A stretch of DNA of 64,000 nt from Bacteroidota bacterium. Its GTDB lineage: Bacteria > Bacteroidota > Bacteroidia > Chitinophagales > Chitinophagaceae. The notes below the pieces were generated by a model. The model did no database searches. It was given only the letters and a program-made list of their open reading frames with translations, and had not been told where the DNA came from. How positions within the stretch are numbered: position 1 is the first letter of the stretch; each line of letters starts with the position of its first letter. The translations under genes and the position numbers were made by a program. Positions 1-8,053 of the stretch are shown piece after piece. The stretch is taken from the NCBI GenBank assembly GCA_023417815.1, contig JAEZEI010000050.1:1-64000 (forward strand). Reading direction: 5' to 3'.

Positions 1-389
1 GCCATCGTATCGTTCCACACCTTCATGAATAAAGGAAACGAAGGAAGTTGTTTTCCCCGCGCCCAGTTAGCATAGGCTTTGCTCATACCTACCGTTGTAT
101 GACCGCAATTTATTTTATCAACCACCGGAGCCAGGATATGCCATGCAAATAATTGTTCGGTAAGGCTATCGTTTATGGATGCCTCAGCAGCATTGAAGTA
201 TGCATCCATGCTGTCTTTTGATGTGTACCAGTATAATGAAGGATGTTTACTTTCGAGGATATTGCGTGCAAGCCTTAGATCTTCCTTCAGTTCTTCAGGA
301 GAATACTTACGGGCCGGAGAATAGTTCCTGGAAGCCGAGCAACTAATTAGTAATAAAAAAATTCCTGCGCTAAGAGCCTTATTGATCAC
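1..389 (-). CDS. Peptidase S41-like lipoprotein (partial; C-terminus beyond the window)
   Basis: The reverse strand reads open from a GTG at 389 to the window edge, giving about 129 residues. The N-terminus has a hydrophobic stretch followed by a lipobox (LLISC), so this should be a lipoprotein exported across the inner membrane. The following region contains EELKEDL, KHPSLYWYT and INCGHTTV, which resembles the N-terminal helical part of Bacteroidota S41 (C-terminal processing-type) peptidases; this match is from memory of the family. The catalytic Ser/Lys region would lie outside the window, so activity cannot be judged. GTG was chosen because no in-frame ATG precedes the signal peptide. A TAACTTTC box at 414-407 could be its -7 element. 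Confidence 0.6.
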   Translation of the reverse strand, partial: MINKALSAGIFLLLISCSASRNYSPARKYSPEELKEDLRLARNILESKHPSLYWYTSKDSMDAYFNAAEASINDSLTEQLFAWHILAPVVDKINCGHTTVGMSKAYANWARGKQLPSFPLFMKVWNDTM

Positions 390-460
390 CCTTCTGATGT
401 TTTTTGGAAAGTTAGAACTATCAAAGAGGATGCAAAAAAGTTTTGGATAAAAGGATAGGG

Positions 461-480
461 CCTGATCCTAACGGGTCAGG
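461..480 (-). terminator. Weak hairpin at the end of the amidase gene
   Basis: CCTGATCC and GGGTCAGG can pair (one G-U) around a TAAC loop. The hairpin overlaps the amidase stop codon on the reverse strand. There is no clean U-tract after it, so an intrinsic terminator is possible but poorly supported. Confidence 0.25.
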
Positions 481-1249
481 GATGCAGCGTGAACCGGTCA
501 GCATCCTTTAGAAAGGGAAGTTCCTTCCTTATTTCCTGGAGGTTCTGCATATCGGGGATAAACGTAAAATTTTCCTCCCTGTTAGCCGACTGCCATAATA
601 TTTCACCAAGAGGATCAATTACTGAACTGTCGCCGCTATAGCGATGCCCTTTTCCATCTGTACCAACCCGGTTTACCCCTATCACATAACACTGGTTCTC
701 AATTGCACGGGCGGCCAAAAGACTTTTCCAGGCATGGCTTCTTTTTTCGGGCCAGTTTGCAACATATACCAGCACATCGTATTCCTCTCCCTGCTGCCGG
801 CTCCATACCGGGAAACGTAGATCATAGCAAACTTGCAGCATGAATCGAATTCCGTTAACCGAAGTGATGAGGCGTTTTTCTCCCTGGGAAAAATGACGGT
901 CTTCACCTGCATAGGCAAACAAATGTCGCTTATCATAATAAGCGATCTTTCCATCAGGCTGCACCCATACCATCCGATTAAAAAACCGGTCACTCTCATT
1001 TATGATCAGGCTTCCCGTGATGATCATTTTGTTAGCCCCGGACTCTTCTTTCATCCAGGCTATTGTTTCACCATCCATGGATTCAGATAGTGCTTGTACA
1101 TTCATGGAAAAACCCGTATTGAACATCTCCGGCAGGATCACTATAGAGGAAGAACCCTTTAATGCCCTGAGTTTATCTGAAAACATTTTGAGATTCGAGG
1201 CCTTGTCTTCCCAGGCAAGATCAGACTGAATGATAGTTGTGCGTACCAT
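476..1249 (-). CDS. Nitrilase-family amidase, YafV-like (omega-amidase)
   Basis: A 257-residue C-N hydrolase of the nitrilase superfamily. The Glu-Lys-Cys triad is visible: E41 in LPEMFNTGF, K107 in YDKRHLF and C141 in QVCYDLRFP. The NTGFSMN signature and total length fit the YafV/omega-amidase branch, which hydrolyses alpha-ketoglutaramate and related omega-amides in the cytoplasm as part of glutamine transaminase salvage and metabolite repair. It is divergent from the GNAT gene. The ATG at 1249 is preceded by a -7 box (TAAGTTTG) ending 4 nt upstream, so the transcript may have little or no leader. The substrate is inferred from the family. Confidence 0.85.
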   Translation of the reverse strand: MVRTTIIQSDLAWEDKASNLKMFSDKLRALKGSSSIVILPEMFNTGFSMNVQALSESMDGETIAWMKEESGANKMIITGSLIINESDRFFNRMVWVQPDGKIAYYDKRHLFAYAGEDRHFSQGEKRLITSVNGIRFMLQVCYDLRFPVWSRQQGEEYDVLVYVANWPEKRSHAWKSLLAARAIENQCYVIGVNRVGTDGKGHRYSGDSSVIDPLGEILWQSANREENFTFIPDMQNLQEIRKELPFLKDADRFTLHP

Positions 1250-1253
1250 AAAA

Positions 1254-1261
1254 CAAACTTA
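1254..1261 (-). promoter_or_regulatory. -7 box TAAGTTTG, 4 nt before the amidase ATG
   Basis: Exact match to the Bacteroidota TAnnTTTG element, read on the reverse strand, with TTTT between it and ATG. The usual distance from box to start site places +1 at or next to the ATG. No clear -33 TTG at normal spacing was found. Confidence 0.5.
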
Positions 1262-1304
1262 CAAAAGTTCAACCCTCTCCATCTCTTTGATTATCTTGTT
1301 ACTG

Positions 1305-1835
1305 ATGATATCGATAGTAAAAGCTGGTGCTACCGACGCATTAGCCATCGCCAATATTGGAAGGATATCCGTAGAGATTGCTCACCGGGATAGTTGTTCT
1401 GCAACCGACATGAACGATTTCCTGGACAGGGCATATTCAACCAACGCCATTAAACAGGAATTGGAAAACCAACGGTATCATTACCATATGATTTATTACC
1501 AGAAGGGCCTTGCTGGGTTTTCAAAGGTGGTCCCTAATGAAGAACATCCTAATATTCCTGAGAAGAATGTGATGAAGCTTGACCGGATCTATTTACTTCC
1601 CGAATATTTTGACAAAAAACTTGGTGCTGAACTCTTGAAGTTCAATATTGGCCTGGCTTCAACCATGAATCAACGTGGCATATGGCTGTTCACCTGGGTT
1701 GGAAATGAGCGGGCAGTAAACTTTTACAGGCGTTTCGGCTTCCGGGTGATCGGTGATCATAAGTTCGAAGTAACCAAGACACATTTTAATGAACATCACC
1801 AGATGTATCTCACCCTGCCTGGAAAGCTAAAATAG
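1305..1835 (+). CDS. GNAT-family N-acetyltransferase
   Basis: A 176-residue protein with the Gcn5-related acetyltransferase layout: N-terminal AGATDALAIANIGR helix region, the strand before the acetyl-CoA loop (MKLDRIYLLPEY), a loop with KKLGAELLKF in place of the usual Q/RxxGxG/A, and C-terminal GNERAVNFYRRFGF, the classical motif before the last strand. It should transfer acetyl from acetyl-CoA to an unidentified amine substrate. The open frame extends upstream to 1230, but the extra 25 residues would form a hydrophobic leader foreign to GNAT proteins and would run into the divergent amidase gene, so the ATG at 1305 is preferred. Confidence 0.75.
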   Translation: MISIVKAGATDALAIANIGRISVEIAHRDSCSATDMNDFLDRAYSTNAIKQELENQRYHYHMIYYQKGLAGFSKVVPNEEHPNIPEKNVMKLDRIYLLPEYFDKKLGAELLKFNIGLASTMNQRGIWLFTWVGNERAVNFYRRFGFRVIGDHKFEVTKTHFNEHHQMYLTLPGKLK

Positions 1836-1848
1836 AAGACTTTATTGA

Positions 1849-2592
1849 TCATCTCCAGGGTTCGCATCTTACCGTATTAGAAAGGTCAAAACCAGACGAC
1901 GAAACATTCTTTCCGACCTGGCCATCTAAAAAACCGCCCTTAAATGTGATCGTGGCCAGCTTTGCATTATAAATATAAGACCCGCCTCTTTCATTGTCAA
2001 CATCAGTATACCTGCCATTGGATTTTAGAATGAAGCCCATTCCGGCCATTAGCCTGTTGCCTGTACCATAACTTGCATATTCACCAATATAAAGTTTAGA
2101 AGCAGGAGCATTTTTTACATTAGTCGAAGTCTGGACCGGTGATGTTTCCTGGTTTGCAACATACGGCTTGCCCGGAACACCGGAAAGCGGAATAGCTTCC
2201 TGGCCTTCGGCTGGGTTGTCCCTGCATTCACTGTCCGTTACTGTAAACCTGCCCTGTACGATCCAGTCGCCGAATTCATCCTTCTTCATATCAAATTTCC
2301 ATCCATCCATATAACCGAGGCACGACTGCCCATAGTAACGGTTAGAGGGATATCCAGGTCCATAGTCGTGCACATAAGCCTGTACTTTAAATGTATGGAC
2401 ACCGCCATTTGAGGTTCCTTTAACTACATTTTTAAAAACAACACTACGTTTAGTGAACCCTGTAGGCTTAAGCTTTTGCAACTGGGCTTCGAATACTTTT
2501 TTGAATTCCTCGACCCCCGGTTGCCCCTGGGCATCACACCCTGATATACATATCGCTGCAAGTATTATAGTGAAGGCTGAACGTATCCTCAT
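1849..2592 (-). CDS. Hypothetical lipoprotein
   Basis: A 247-residue protein with an N-terminal export signal and lipobox (ISGC, Cys near residue 19), so it is expected to be anchored in a membrane facing the periplasm. The mature part has a region with HTFKVQAYVHDYG and SCLGYMDGWKFDM, a Pro/Ser/Thr-rich linker around residues 130-165, and a C-terminal domain containing YIGEYASYGTG and KGGFLDGQVG. I do not recognise either domain. It is convergent with the GNAT gene (13 nt gap) and divergent from the glycan-binding-like gene at 2690. No function is proposed. Confidence 0.65.
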   Translation of the reverse strand: MRIRSAFTIILAAICISGCDAQGQPGVEEFKKVFEAQLQKLKPTGFTKRSVVFKNVVKGTSNGGVHTFKVQAYVHDYGPGYPSNRYYGQSCLGYMDGWKFDMKKDEFGDWIVQGRFTVTDSECRDNPAEGQEAIPLSGVPGKPYVANQETSPVQTSTNVKNAPASKLYIGEYASYGTGNRLMAGMGFILKSNGRYTDVDNERGGSYIYNAKLATITFKGGFLDGQVGKNVSSSGFDLSNTVRCEPWR

Positions 2593-2689
2593 AGCAGGAA
2601 GTTTTGATTGTGCGTTTTGGTTCTTCCGAAGATCAGCATAAAGAAAATAGTTACAAAAAAATCTTTATAACTTCAATTAGCGCCCTTTT

Positions 2690-3412
2690 ATGAAACAATT
2701 AATATCCATCCTGGTATTAGCAGCATTTCCTGTACTAACCCATGCCCAGGTAAAAAATCTTTATGCTTCTGAGATCATACCCGTTGACCTTAGCCTTAAG
2801 AAACAAAAGGCGATTGAAAGGCAAACGGTATTACTTGCCAAAGAAACCCTTACAGAAAGCGAAAAGACCGAACTGGATTCTCTTCTTCATTTATTTGGGG
2901 AAACTACAGAGAGTATATGGGATATAGTTGGCGGCGGATGCAGCTGGTATTGTGGTGGTGGAAATTATAAGGTGCTGGCCTCATCTTCATTGAATGACAA
3001 AAGCGGAATTGATTATTGGCCTTCCGGTGCGAATGATCTTTCCTACAATACAGCATGGGTTGCCGGAAAGAACAAGGGAGGTATCGGGGAATTCATTGAA
3101 TACCATTTTGAAAACAAAAGCCCAAGATTAACATCCATAATAATTTCCAATGGTTATTATAAATCCGAAAGCACATGGAAGAATAATAACCGGGTGAGGA
3201 AACTCCGGTTATCCGTTAACGGTAAACCCTATGCGATATTAAACCTGAAAGACATAAGAGCAGATCAGCTATTTAAAGTCGAGACGCTCGGGCATAATAG
3301 TAACGGAACAGACCTTGTACTTCGATTTGAAATTTTAGAGATATTCAAAGGATCTAAATTTGATCACACTGCCCTTACAGAGATCTATTTCGATGGCATA
3401 GATGTTCATTAG
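2690..3412 (+). CDS. Exported protein with NADase-type glycan-binding (discoidin-like) domain
   Basis: A 240-residue protein with a signal peptide ending near HAQ (residues 1-20). After a charged helical segment, residues ~75-240 form a beta-rich domain: GGGCSWYCGGG, then NDLSYNTAWVAG, GIGEFIEYHF, ITSIIISNGY-like strands and a C-terminal ALTEIYFDGI. The pattern 'asymmetric Ser/Asn-rich loop, TAWVxGxxGxGIGE(W/F)IE' is that of the NADase-type glycan-binding domain, a discoidin-fold module usually thought to bind carbohydrate. No enzymatic domain is present, so a binding or surface role is inferred. Ends in TAG just before a shared hairpin. Confidence 0.6.
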   Translation: MKQLISILVLAAFPVLTHAQVKNLYASEIIPVDLSLKKQKAIERQTVLLAKETLTESEKTELDSLLHLFGETTESIWDIVGGGCSWYCGGGNYKVLASSSLNDKSGIDYWPSGANDLSYNTAWVAGKNKGGIGEFIEYHFENKSPRLTSIIISNGYYKSESTWKNNNRVRKLRLSVNGKPYAILNLKDIRADQLFKVETLGHNSNGTDLVLRFEILEIFKGSKFDHTALTEIYFDGIDVH

Positions 3413-3414
3413 AT

Positions 3415-3441
3415 AAAAAAGGAGACGTATTATACGTCTCC
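3415..3441 (-). terminator. Intrinsic terminator of the GreA/Rnk-like gene
   Basis: GGAGACGTA-TTA-TACGTCTCC is a perfect 9-bp stem at 3421-3441. On the reverse strand it is followed by six U residues (3420-3415). It lies between convergent genes and clearly serves the leftward one. Confidence 0.85.
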
Positions 3442-3467
3442 CTAATCAAACCCACTCATCAACCTGG

Positions 3468-3857
3468 TCAGTTCACCTCATTTTTTACATCCTTTATCCT
3501 GAATTTCTTTTCGCCGGCCGGCACTTTCCACTTTACCACATCGCCTTTCCGGAAACCGATCAGGGCTGTACCAACAGGTGCCATTACCGAGATATTCTTC
3601 TTTTTGGGGTCTTCATCTTTTGGCAATACCAGCCTCAGCTGCATTTCTTTGCCACTGCTGATGTCCATGATCATCACCATTGAATCTATTCTTACAACAT
3701 CGTCCGGAAATTCGTTCCTTTCCACCACCCTGGCCTTCTCAAGTTCAATTTCAAGTGATTCAATGCTCTCCCTGGAAAACGCCGCAGAATTCTTATACTG
3801 TGGCAGGGATGCTTTCAGGAATTCATAATCGTCTTTTAGTACAACAAGATTTTTCAT
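3468..3857 (-). CDS. GreA/GreB-family (Rnk-like) RNA polymerase-binding protein
   Basis: A 129-residue protein. Residues ~1-50 form a short helical segment, much shorter than the coiled coil of GreA, followed by the FKBP-like C-terminal GreA/GreB domain: RIDSMVMIMD, VLPKDEDP, NISVMAPVGTALIGFRKGDVVKWKVP. The motif APVGTALIG is diagnostic of the family. Rnk and related proteins bind RNA polymerase near the secondary channel; without the acidic tip of GreA, transcript cleavage is unlikely. It starts 5 nt after the glutamate-synthase-like gene stop, so both are probably one transcript. Confidence 0.8.
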   Translation of the reverse strand: MKNLVVLKDDYEFLKASLPQYKNSAAFSRESIESLEIELEKARVVERNEFPDDVVRIDSMVMIMDISSGKEMQLRLVLPKDEDPKKKNISVMAPVGTALIGFRKGDVVKWKVPAGEKKFRIKDVKNEVN

Positions 3858-3862
3858 AATAA

Positions 3863-5419
3863 TTAATTTAAAGTAGGGTCGATCTTTTTGATAATTCTTT
3901 TTCCATGTTTGAAATAGATCTCCTCGAACGATCTAATCTCCTCCGTGCTGATCCTTTTAAAGAACTGTGATGGCTTTACATCCCCAGGAGAGCCAAAGGC
4001 ACAGGCTTCCATTATCTCCTTTGTTGCCTGGATTGTAGACCGGTGAAAATTAAATACCCGGACTTTTTTATCGGCCACATCAATTCCTTTTGCGAGTGAA
4101 CGGTTCTGGGTTGCGATACCTACAGGACATCGGCCACTATCGCATAGCAGCGCCTGGATACATCCAAGGGCCATCATCATTCCCCTGGCACTGTAACATG
4201 CGGAGGCGCCTAGCGACAAGGCTTTCAAAATGTCATACCCGGTAATTATCTTACCTGCAGCTATTATTTTGATATCCTCGTCGAGTGAATAATCTTTCAA
4301 TGTCTGCTTCACATAACTAAGCGCATCCGATAATGGCATACCGATATGGTCTATGAATTCGAGAGGTGCTGCACCTGTTCCGCCTTCAGAACCATCAACT
4401 GTAATAAAATCCGGAATCACACCGGTTTCTATCATTGCTTCGCATAGTGCCTCAAATTCCTGCTTGCTTCCAACACAAAGCTTAAATCCAACAGGCTTAC
4501 CGTTGCTCAATTCGCGCAGCGAACCAAGAAAAAACATTAACTCGCCGGGGTTGCTGAAAGCGCTGTGGGAAGCAGGCGAATGGACTGTGATCCCAGGTTC
4601 TACAAGGCGCATGCGGGCGATCTCGGGCGTATTTTTCGCCGCAGGCAGAATTCCACCATGGCCAGGTTTAGCACCCTGTGAAAGTTTTAATTCAATCATT
4701 TTAACTGAGGGCAAAGCGGCTTTCTTCCTGAATGCATCAGGAGAGAATTTACCATCTGGAGTTCTGCATCCGAAATACCCTGTACCGATCTGCCATATCA
4801 GGTCGCCGCCCTGGAGATGATGATCACTGATCCCACCTTCACCGGTATTATGAGCAAAGCCGCCAAGGAATGCACCTCCATTCAACGATCTTATTGCCGT
4901 ATGGCTTAATGCTCCATAGCTCATCGCACCAATGTTGAGAATGCTTGCATTGTAAGGCTGGCTGCATTGATGGTTCCCGATCGTTACACGCAGGTCGCCA
5001 TCAACTTTTACCGGGAAGATGCTGTGGTTCACCCATTCATAACCTACCATTCCAGGATCTCCCTGCATTCCAAATGCAACTGTTTGTCGCTGATTCTTAG
5101 AACGCTGGTAAACTATGGATCGCTGCCGACGATTAAACGGGCGACCGTCGAGATCTGATTCAAAGAAATATTGTCTTAGCTCGGGCCTGATCGATTCCAG
5201 CAGGTAACGCAACCTGCCTATCACAGGAAAGTTTCGCGGAATTGCATGCTTTTTCTGGGTAACATCATAAATGGCCAGAACGAGCAGCAACGCGAATACA
5301 ACAGCAGGGATCAGCCAGTAAAGGCTGCCCGAATATGCATTCCTAGAAAATACTACAAGCCCAAAGACCAACGCCGTAATTATTATATGGCGCGGTTCCG
5401 GATGAAGAACCCTGTTCAT
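3863..5419 (-). CDS. FMN-binding glutamate synthase family protein
   Basis: A 518-residue protein with two N-terminal hydrophobic segments (residues ~10-48), then the FMN-binding TIM barrel of ferredoxin-dependent glutamate synthase (from ~110 on). Visible landmarks are SILNIGAMSYGALS, GEGGISDHH, GAKPGHGGILP, ITVDGSEGGTGAAP and the C-terminal GRCPVGIATQ. The glutaminase domain of true GOGAT is absent, so this is one of the stand-alone membrane-associated oxidoreductases whose substrate is not established. The Cys residues near CIQALLCDSGRCPVG correspond to the Fe-S region of GOGAT but look reduced in number. It lies directly upstream of the GreA/Rnk-like gene. Confidence 0.8.
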   Translation of the reverse strand: MNRVLHPEPRHIIITALVFGLVVFSRNAYSGSLYWLIPAVVFALLLVLAIYDVTQKKHAIPRNFPVIGRLRYLLESIRPELRQYFFESDLDGRPFNRRQRSIVYQRSKNQRQTVAFGMQGDPGMVGYEWVNHSIFPVKVDGDLRVTIGNHQCSQPYNASILNIGAMSYGALSHTAIRSLNGGAFLGGFAHNTGEGGISDHHLQGGDLIWQIGTGYFGCRTPDGKFSPDAFRKKAALPSVKMIELKLSQGAKPGHGGILPAAKNTPEIARMRLVEPGITVHSPASHSAFSNPGELMFFLGSLRELSNGKPVGFKLCVGSKQEFEALCEAMIETGVIPDFITVDGSEGGTGAAPLEFIDHIGMPLSDALSYVKQTLKDYSLDEDIKIIAAGKIITGYDILKALSLGASACYSARGMMMALGCIQALLCDSGRCPVGIATQNRSLAKGIDVADKKVRVFNFHRSTIQATKEIMEACAFGSPGDVKPSQFFKRISTEEIRSFEEIYFKHGKRIIKKIDPTLN

Positions 5420-5722
5420 GATAAAGATTTTAAGCCCGCCAGTTGGCAGGTGGAATTAATAGAAAGAAATAGGTGAGATCAGCCCATTACCTGGTTAGGC
5501 AAGGGCGCAACGTATTAAAGTCCTTGAAAGTGGAGATATAGAACAGCCGGGTACAGAATGCATAGAACATGCGAAAGCTGCACAGAAAGTGTTCGAAAGG
5601 ATTCTTTGATAAAAAAAATCCTTCCCGATCATTGATATGAATACCGGCAAGGTTCATTTAGGCAAAGATAGAAAGATATTATTAACGAAGTTGTTAATAC
5701 TGGCTTTATGGCTATAGCAAAT
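5420..5722. other. Intergenic stretch without an assignable gene
   Basis: About 300 nt between the 5' end of the glutamate-synthase-like gene and the S46 peptidase terminator. It should carry the promoter of the leftward gene, but no good TAnnTTTG box was found. A short open stretch on the forward strand (5499-5609, 37 codons up to TGA) reads like protein (QRIKVLESGDIEQPG, then IEHAKAAQKVFERIL) but has no start codon near its beginning; it may be a remnant. Confidence 0.3.
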
Positions 5723-5749
5723 AAAAAGGCTGCCACAGGCAGCCTTTTT
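5723..5749 (-). terminator. Bidirectional-type terminator after the S46 peptidase
   Basis: AAAAAGGCTGCC-ACA-GGCAGCCTTTTT: a perfect 7-bp GC-rich stem flanked by A5 and T5. It lies 20 nt past the peptidase stop and should terminate leftward transcription; rightward termination is equally possible by symmetry. Confidence 0.85.
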
Positions 5750-5768
5750 ATTATAAGAGAGCATTTTT

Positions 5769-7931
5769 CTATCGAACGAGTTTCAATTCATCGATGATAT
5801 TCTTTGCTCCACCAAGTTTATCGATGCACCAAAGAACATAACGAACATCCACACAGATGGTCCTGTTCAGATCCTTATCGAATGCTATCTTATGGCTTAA
5901 GGCTTCATAGTTTCCGTCGAAAGCCAGGCCAATCAGGTTTCCGCTACCATCAATCACAGGGCTGCCACTGTTTCCCCCGGTAATGTCATTATTGGTAATG
6001 AACCCGATCACAAGATCATTGCGTGATTTATCAATATACTGACCAAAGTCCCTTTTCTTTAAAAGCTCGATCTGGTTTGCCGGAAGATCAAATTCGTAAT
6101 CGCCCGGAACATATTTTTCGAGTATGCCCTTGCTGGTAGTTACATAATCGTACTTAACAGCATCGCGAGGTTCATAAGGTATTACAGAACCATAACTTAC
6201 GCGCATGCTGAAGTTTGCATCAGGATACATTTTTGAAGCTGCCTCAGGGTTCATTTCCATGATACCTTTCATGTAACGGTTGCTTAATTCTGCATTCTTG
6301 TTCGTGAATGCAGCATATAAAGGAGCATACTTGGTATTGTAGTTTTTAACAAAGGAAGAAGCAAAATCAAATGCCGGATCAGCCTGCAATGCATTTGCGT
6401 CAGGGTTGGAAATGAAAGCATCCCAGCGTGCATCGTTCAGGATCATGGTCTTGCTGAATACATCAGCAGCCCATTTTTTGTAGGTTTCAGCACTATTAAG
6501 ATCTCCATAACCTGCTTTGATCTTCTCATACAAACCGATAGGATGCTGGCTGCGATCAATGTCCTGGTAGTACATCATCGCTACTGCAGCAAGAATCTTT
6601 TCATCGCTCGGCCTGTCGAAGGATTCAAGGAAACGGGTTCTTGAATCACTGGCAGCCTGTGCCGCTTTCTTAATATCTGCATCGGTCGCACCCTGTTTTA
6701 CCATTGCCGCTTCCAGCGACATCAATGAAGATGCAAAAGCGCTTAGCGAAGAGCCCAGTATTCCTTCGCGAAGGTATTGGCGCGATTTGCTGTACGGTGT
6801 CCAGGCTGCATAATTCTTTTCATATTCGGTGAATAAACCATCATATTGTGGTTTTCCAGTCGCCCATTTTGCAAACTGGTCTTCATACTTTTTCTTTTCC
6901 TCCTGGGTTTTGAATTTGAGAAGCTGCTTTGTTTCACCATCAAAGAACTTCCAGTAATTCGCGATGCCTGCATAGTTTGAAGACAATTTAAGTTTTACAG
7001 CAGGGTCCTTTATCATTTGCTCATGCATGTATTTCAGACGGATATCGCGAAGATTCACCAGTGAAGGATTCTCGATCTCGTTCTTCAGTTTCACACCATA
7101 GCTGGTTTCGTAGCGGTTTGTTCCGCCTGGATAACCATAGATCATCGCAAAATCATTTTCCTTAACGCCTTTCAGGCTTACTGGCAGGAAGTATTTAGGT
7201 TTAAGGGGAACATTCTCCTTGCTGTATTCAGCAGGCTTTCCATCTTTTGTTGCATATACCCTGAACACCGCGAAGTCGCCTGTATGACGAGGCCATTCCC
7301 AGTTGTCAGAATCGCCGCCAAACTTACCTACGCTTTCAGGCGGTGTTCCAACCAGCCTGATATCGCGATACGTGGTGTATACATACATTATGTACTGGTT
7401 GCCATTGAACATACTATAGATACGTCCAGCAGTTCCATTCTCTTTGCTCGCAACCTTATCAGTGATCTCTTTATAAACTTCAGGGAGTTTCTTAACCCTG
7501 TCTTCCCAACTTAATCCTTTCACACCGGCTTCCACCTGCGCTGTCACATCTTCGATCCTGTCCAGGAATTGAACAGTAAGATTGGTTTTTATTTCCTGGT
7601 CCTTACTTTTTGCATAGAAACCATCGCGCAGGTAATTATTATTCATGCTACTGGCCGCAGCAATAGCGCCATAGCCGCAATGGTGGTTGGTGAAGATGAG
7701 TCCCTGGTTGCTGACGATCTCTCCCGTGCAACCCCCGCCAAAAATTATGATGGCATCCTTGATAGATGCTTTGTTGATACTGTAAAGCTGTTCTTTAGAA
7801 AGTTTGAGGCCTTTCTTAACCATATCATTATACACCTGCTGTCCTAACAGAATAGGAAGCCACATTCCTTCATCAGCCTTTGCTTTGAAAACCGAAGCAA
7901 AAAGAAGAACTGCAACAAAAAATTTCTTCAT
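5769..7931 (-). CDS. S46 family dipeptidyl-peptidase, DPP7-type
   Basis: A 720-residue periplasmic serine peptidase with a signal peptide (residues 1-19). Family landmarks: FTNHHCGYGA with catalytic His ~84, GGDSDNWEWPRHTGDF with the Asp region, and TGGNSGSPV with the nucleophile at S655 counted from the C-terminus. The residue equivalent to position 673, which sets P1 preference, is Gly (LAFDGN); Gly is known for DPP7-type enzymes (hydrophobic P1) and Arg for DPP11 (acidic P1), so DPP7-type specificity is inferred. It releases dipeptides from oligopeptides, feeding peptide uptake. Monocistronic, with a -7 box at 7960-7953. Confidence 0.9.
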   Translation of the reverse strand: MKKFFVAVLLFASVFKAKADEGMWLPILLGQQVYNDMVKKGLKLSKEQLYSINKASIKDAIIIFGGGCTGEIVSNQGLIFTNHHCGYGAIAAASSMNNNYLRDGFYAKSKDQEIKTNLTVQFLDRIEDVTAQVEAGVKGLSWEDRVKKLPEVYKEITDKVASKENGTAGRIYSMFNGNQYIMYVYTTYRDIRLVGTPPESVGKFGGDSDNWEWPRHTGDFAVFRVYATKDGKPAEYSKENVPLKPKYFLPVSLKGVKENDFAMIYGYPGGTNRYETSYGVKLKNEIENPSLVNLRDIRLKYMHEQMIKDPAVKLKLSSNYAGIANYWKFFDGETKQLLKFKTQEEKKKYEDQFAKWATGKPQYDGLFTEYEKNYAAWTPYSKSRQYLREGILGSSLSAFASSLMSLEAAMVKQGATDADIKKAAQAASDSRTRFLESFDRPSDEKILAAVAMMYYQDIDRSQHPIGLYEKIKAGYGDLNSAETYKKWAADVFSKTMILNDARWDAFISNPDANALQADPAFDFASSFVKNYNTKYAPLYAAFTNKNAELSNRYMKGIMEMNPEAASKMYPDANFSMRVSYGSVIPYEPRDAVKYDYVTTSKGILEKYVPGDYEFDLPANQIELLKKRDFGQYIDKSRNDLVIGFITNNDITGGNSGSPVIDGSGNLIGLAFDGNYEALSHKIAFDKDLNRTICVDVRYVLWCIDKLGGAKNIIDELKLVR

Positions 7932-7952
7932 AAATAGATATTTTTAGAGAGG

Positions 7953-7960
7953 CAAACGTA
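7953..7960 (-). promoter_or_regulatory. -7 box TACGTTTG of the S46 peptidase gene
   Basis: Matches TAnnTTTG on the reverse strand, 21 nt before the ATG at 7931. This gives a short leader. The -33 element is not evident. Confidence 0.45.
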
Positions 7961-8029
7961 GCGATTTTTCCGTAATGCAGGGCATCGGCCCACAGGATGA
8001 ATGGTGCCTGCCGGAAGGGCATCTATAAT

Positions 8030-8037
8030 TATATTTG
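8030..8037 (+). promoter_or_regulatory. -7 box TATATTTG of the GH3-like gene
   Basis: Matches TAnnTTTG, 16 nt before the ATG at 8054. No convincing -33 TTG was seen. Confidence 0.45.
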
Positions 8038-8053
8038 CTGATTAACCTGAGAC

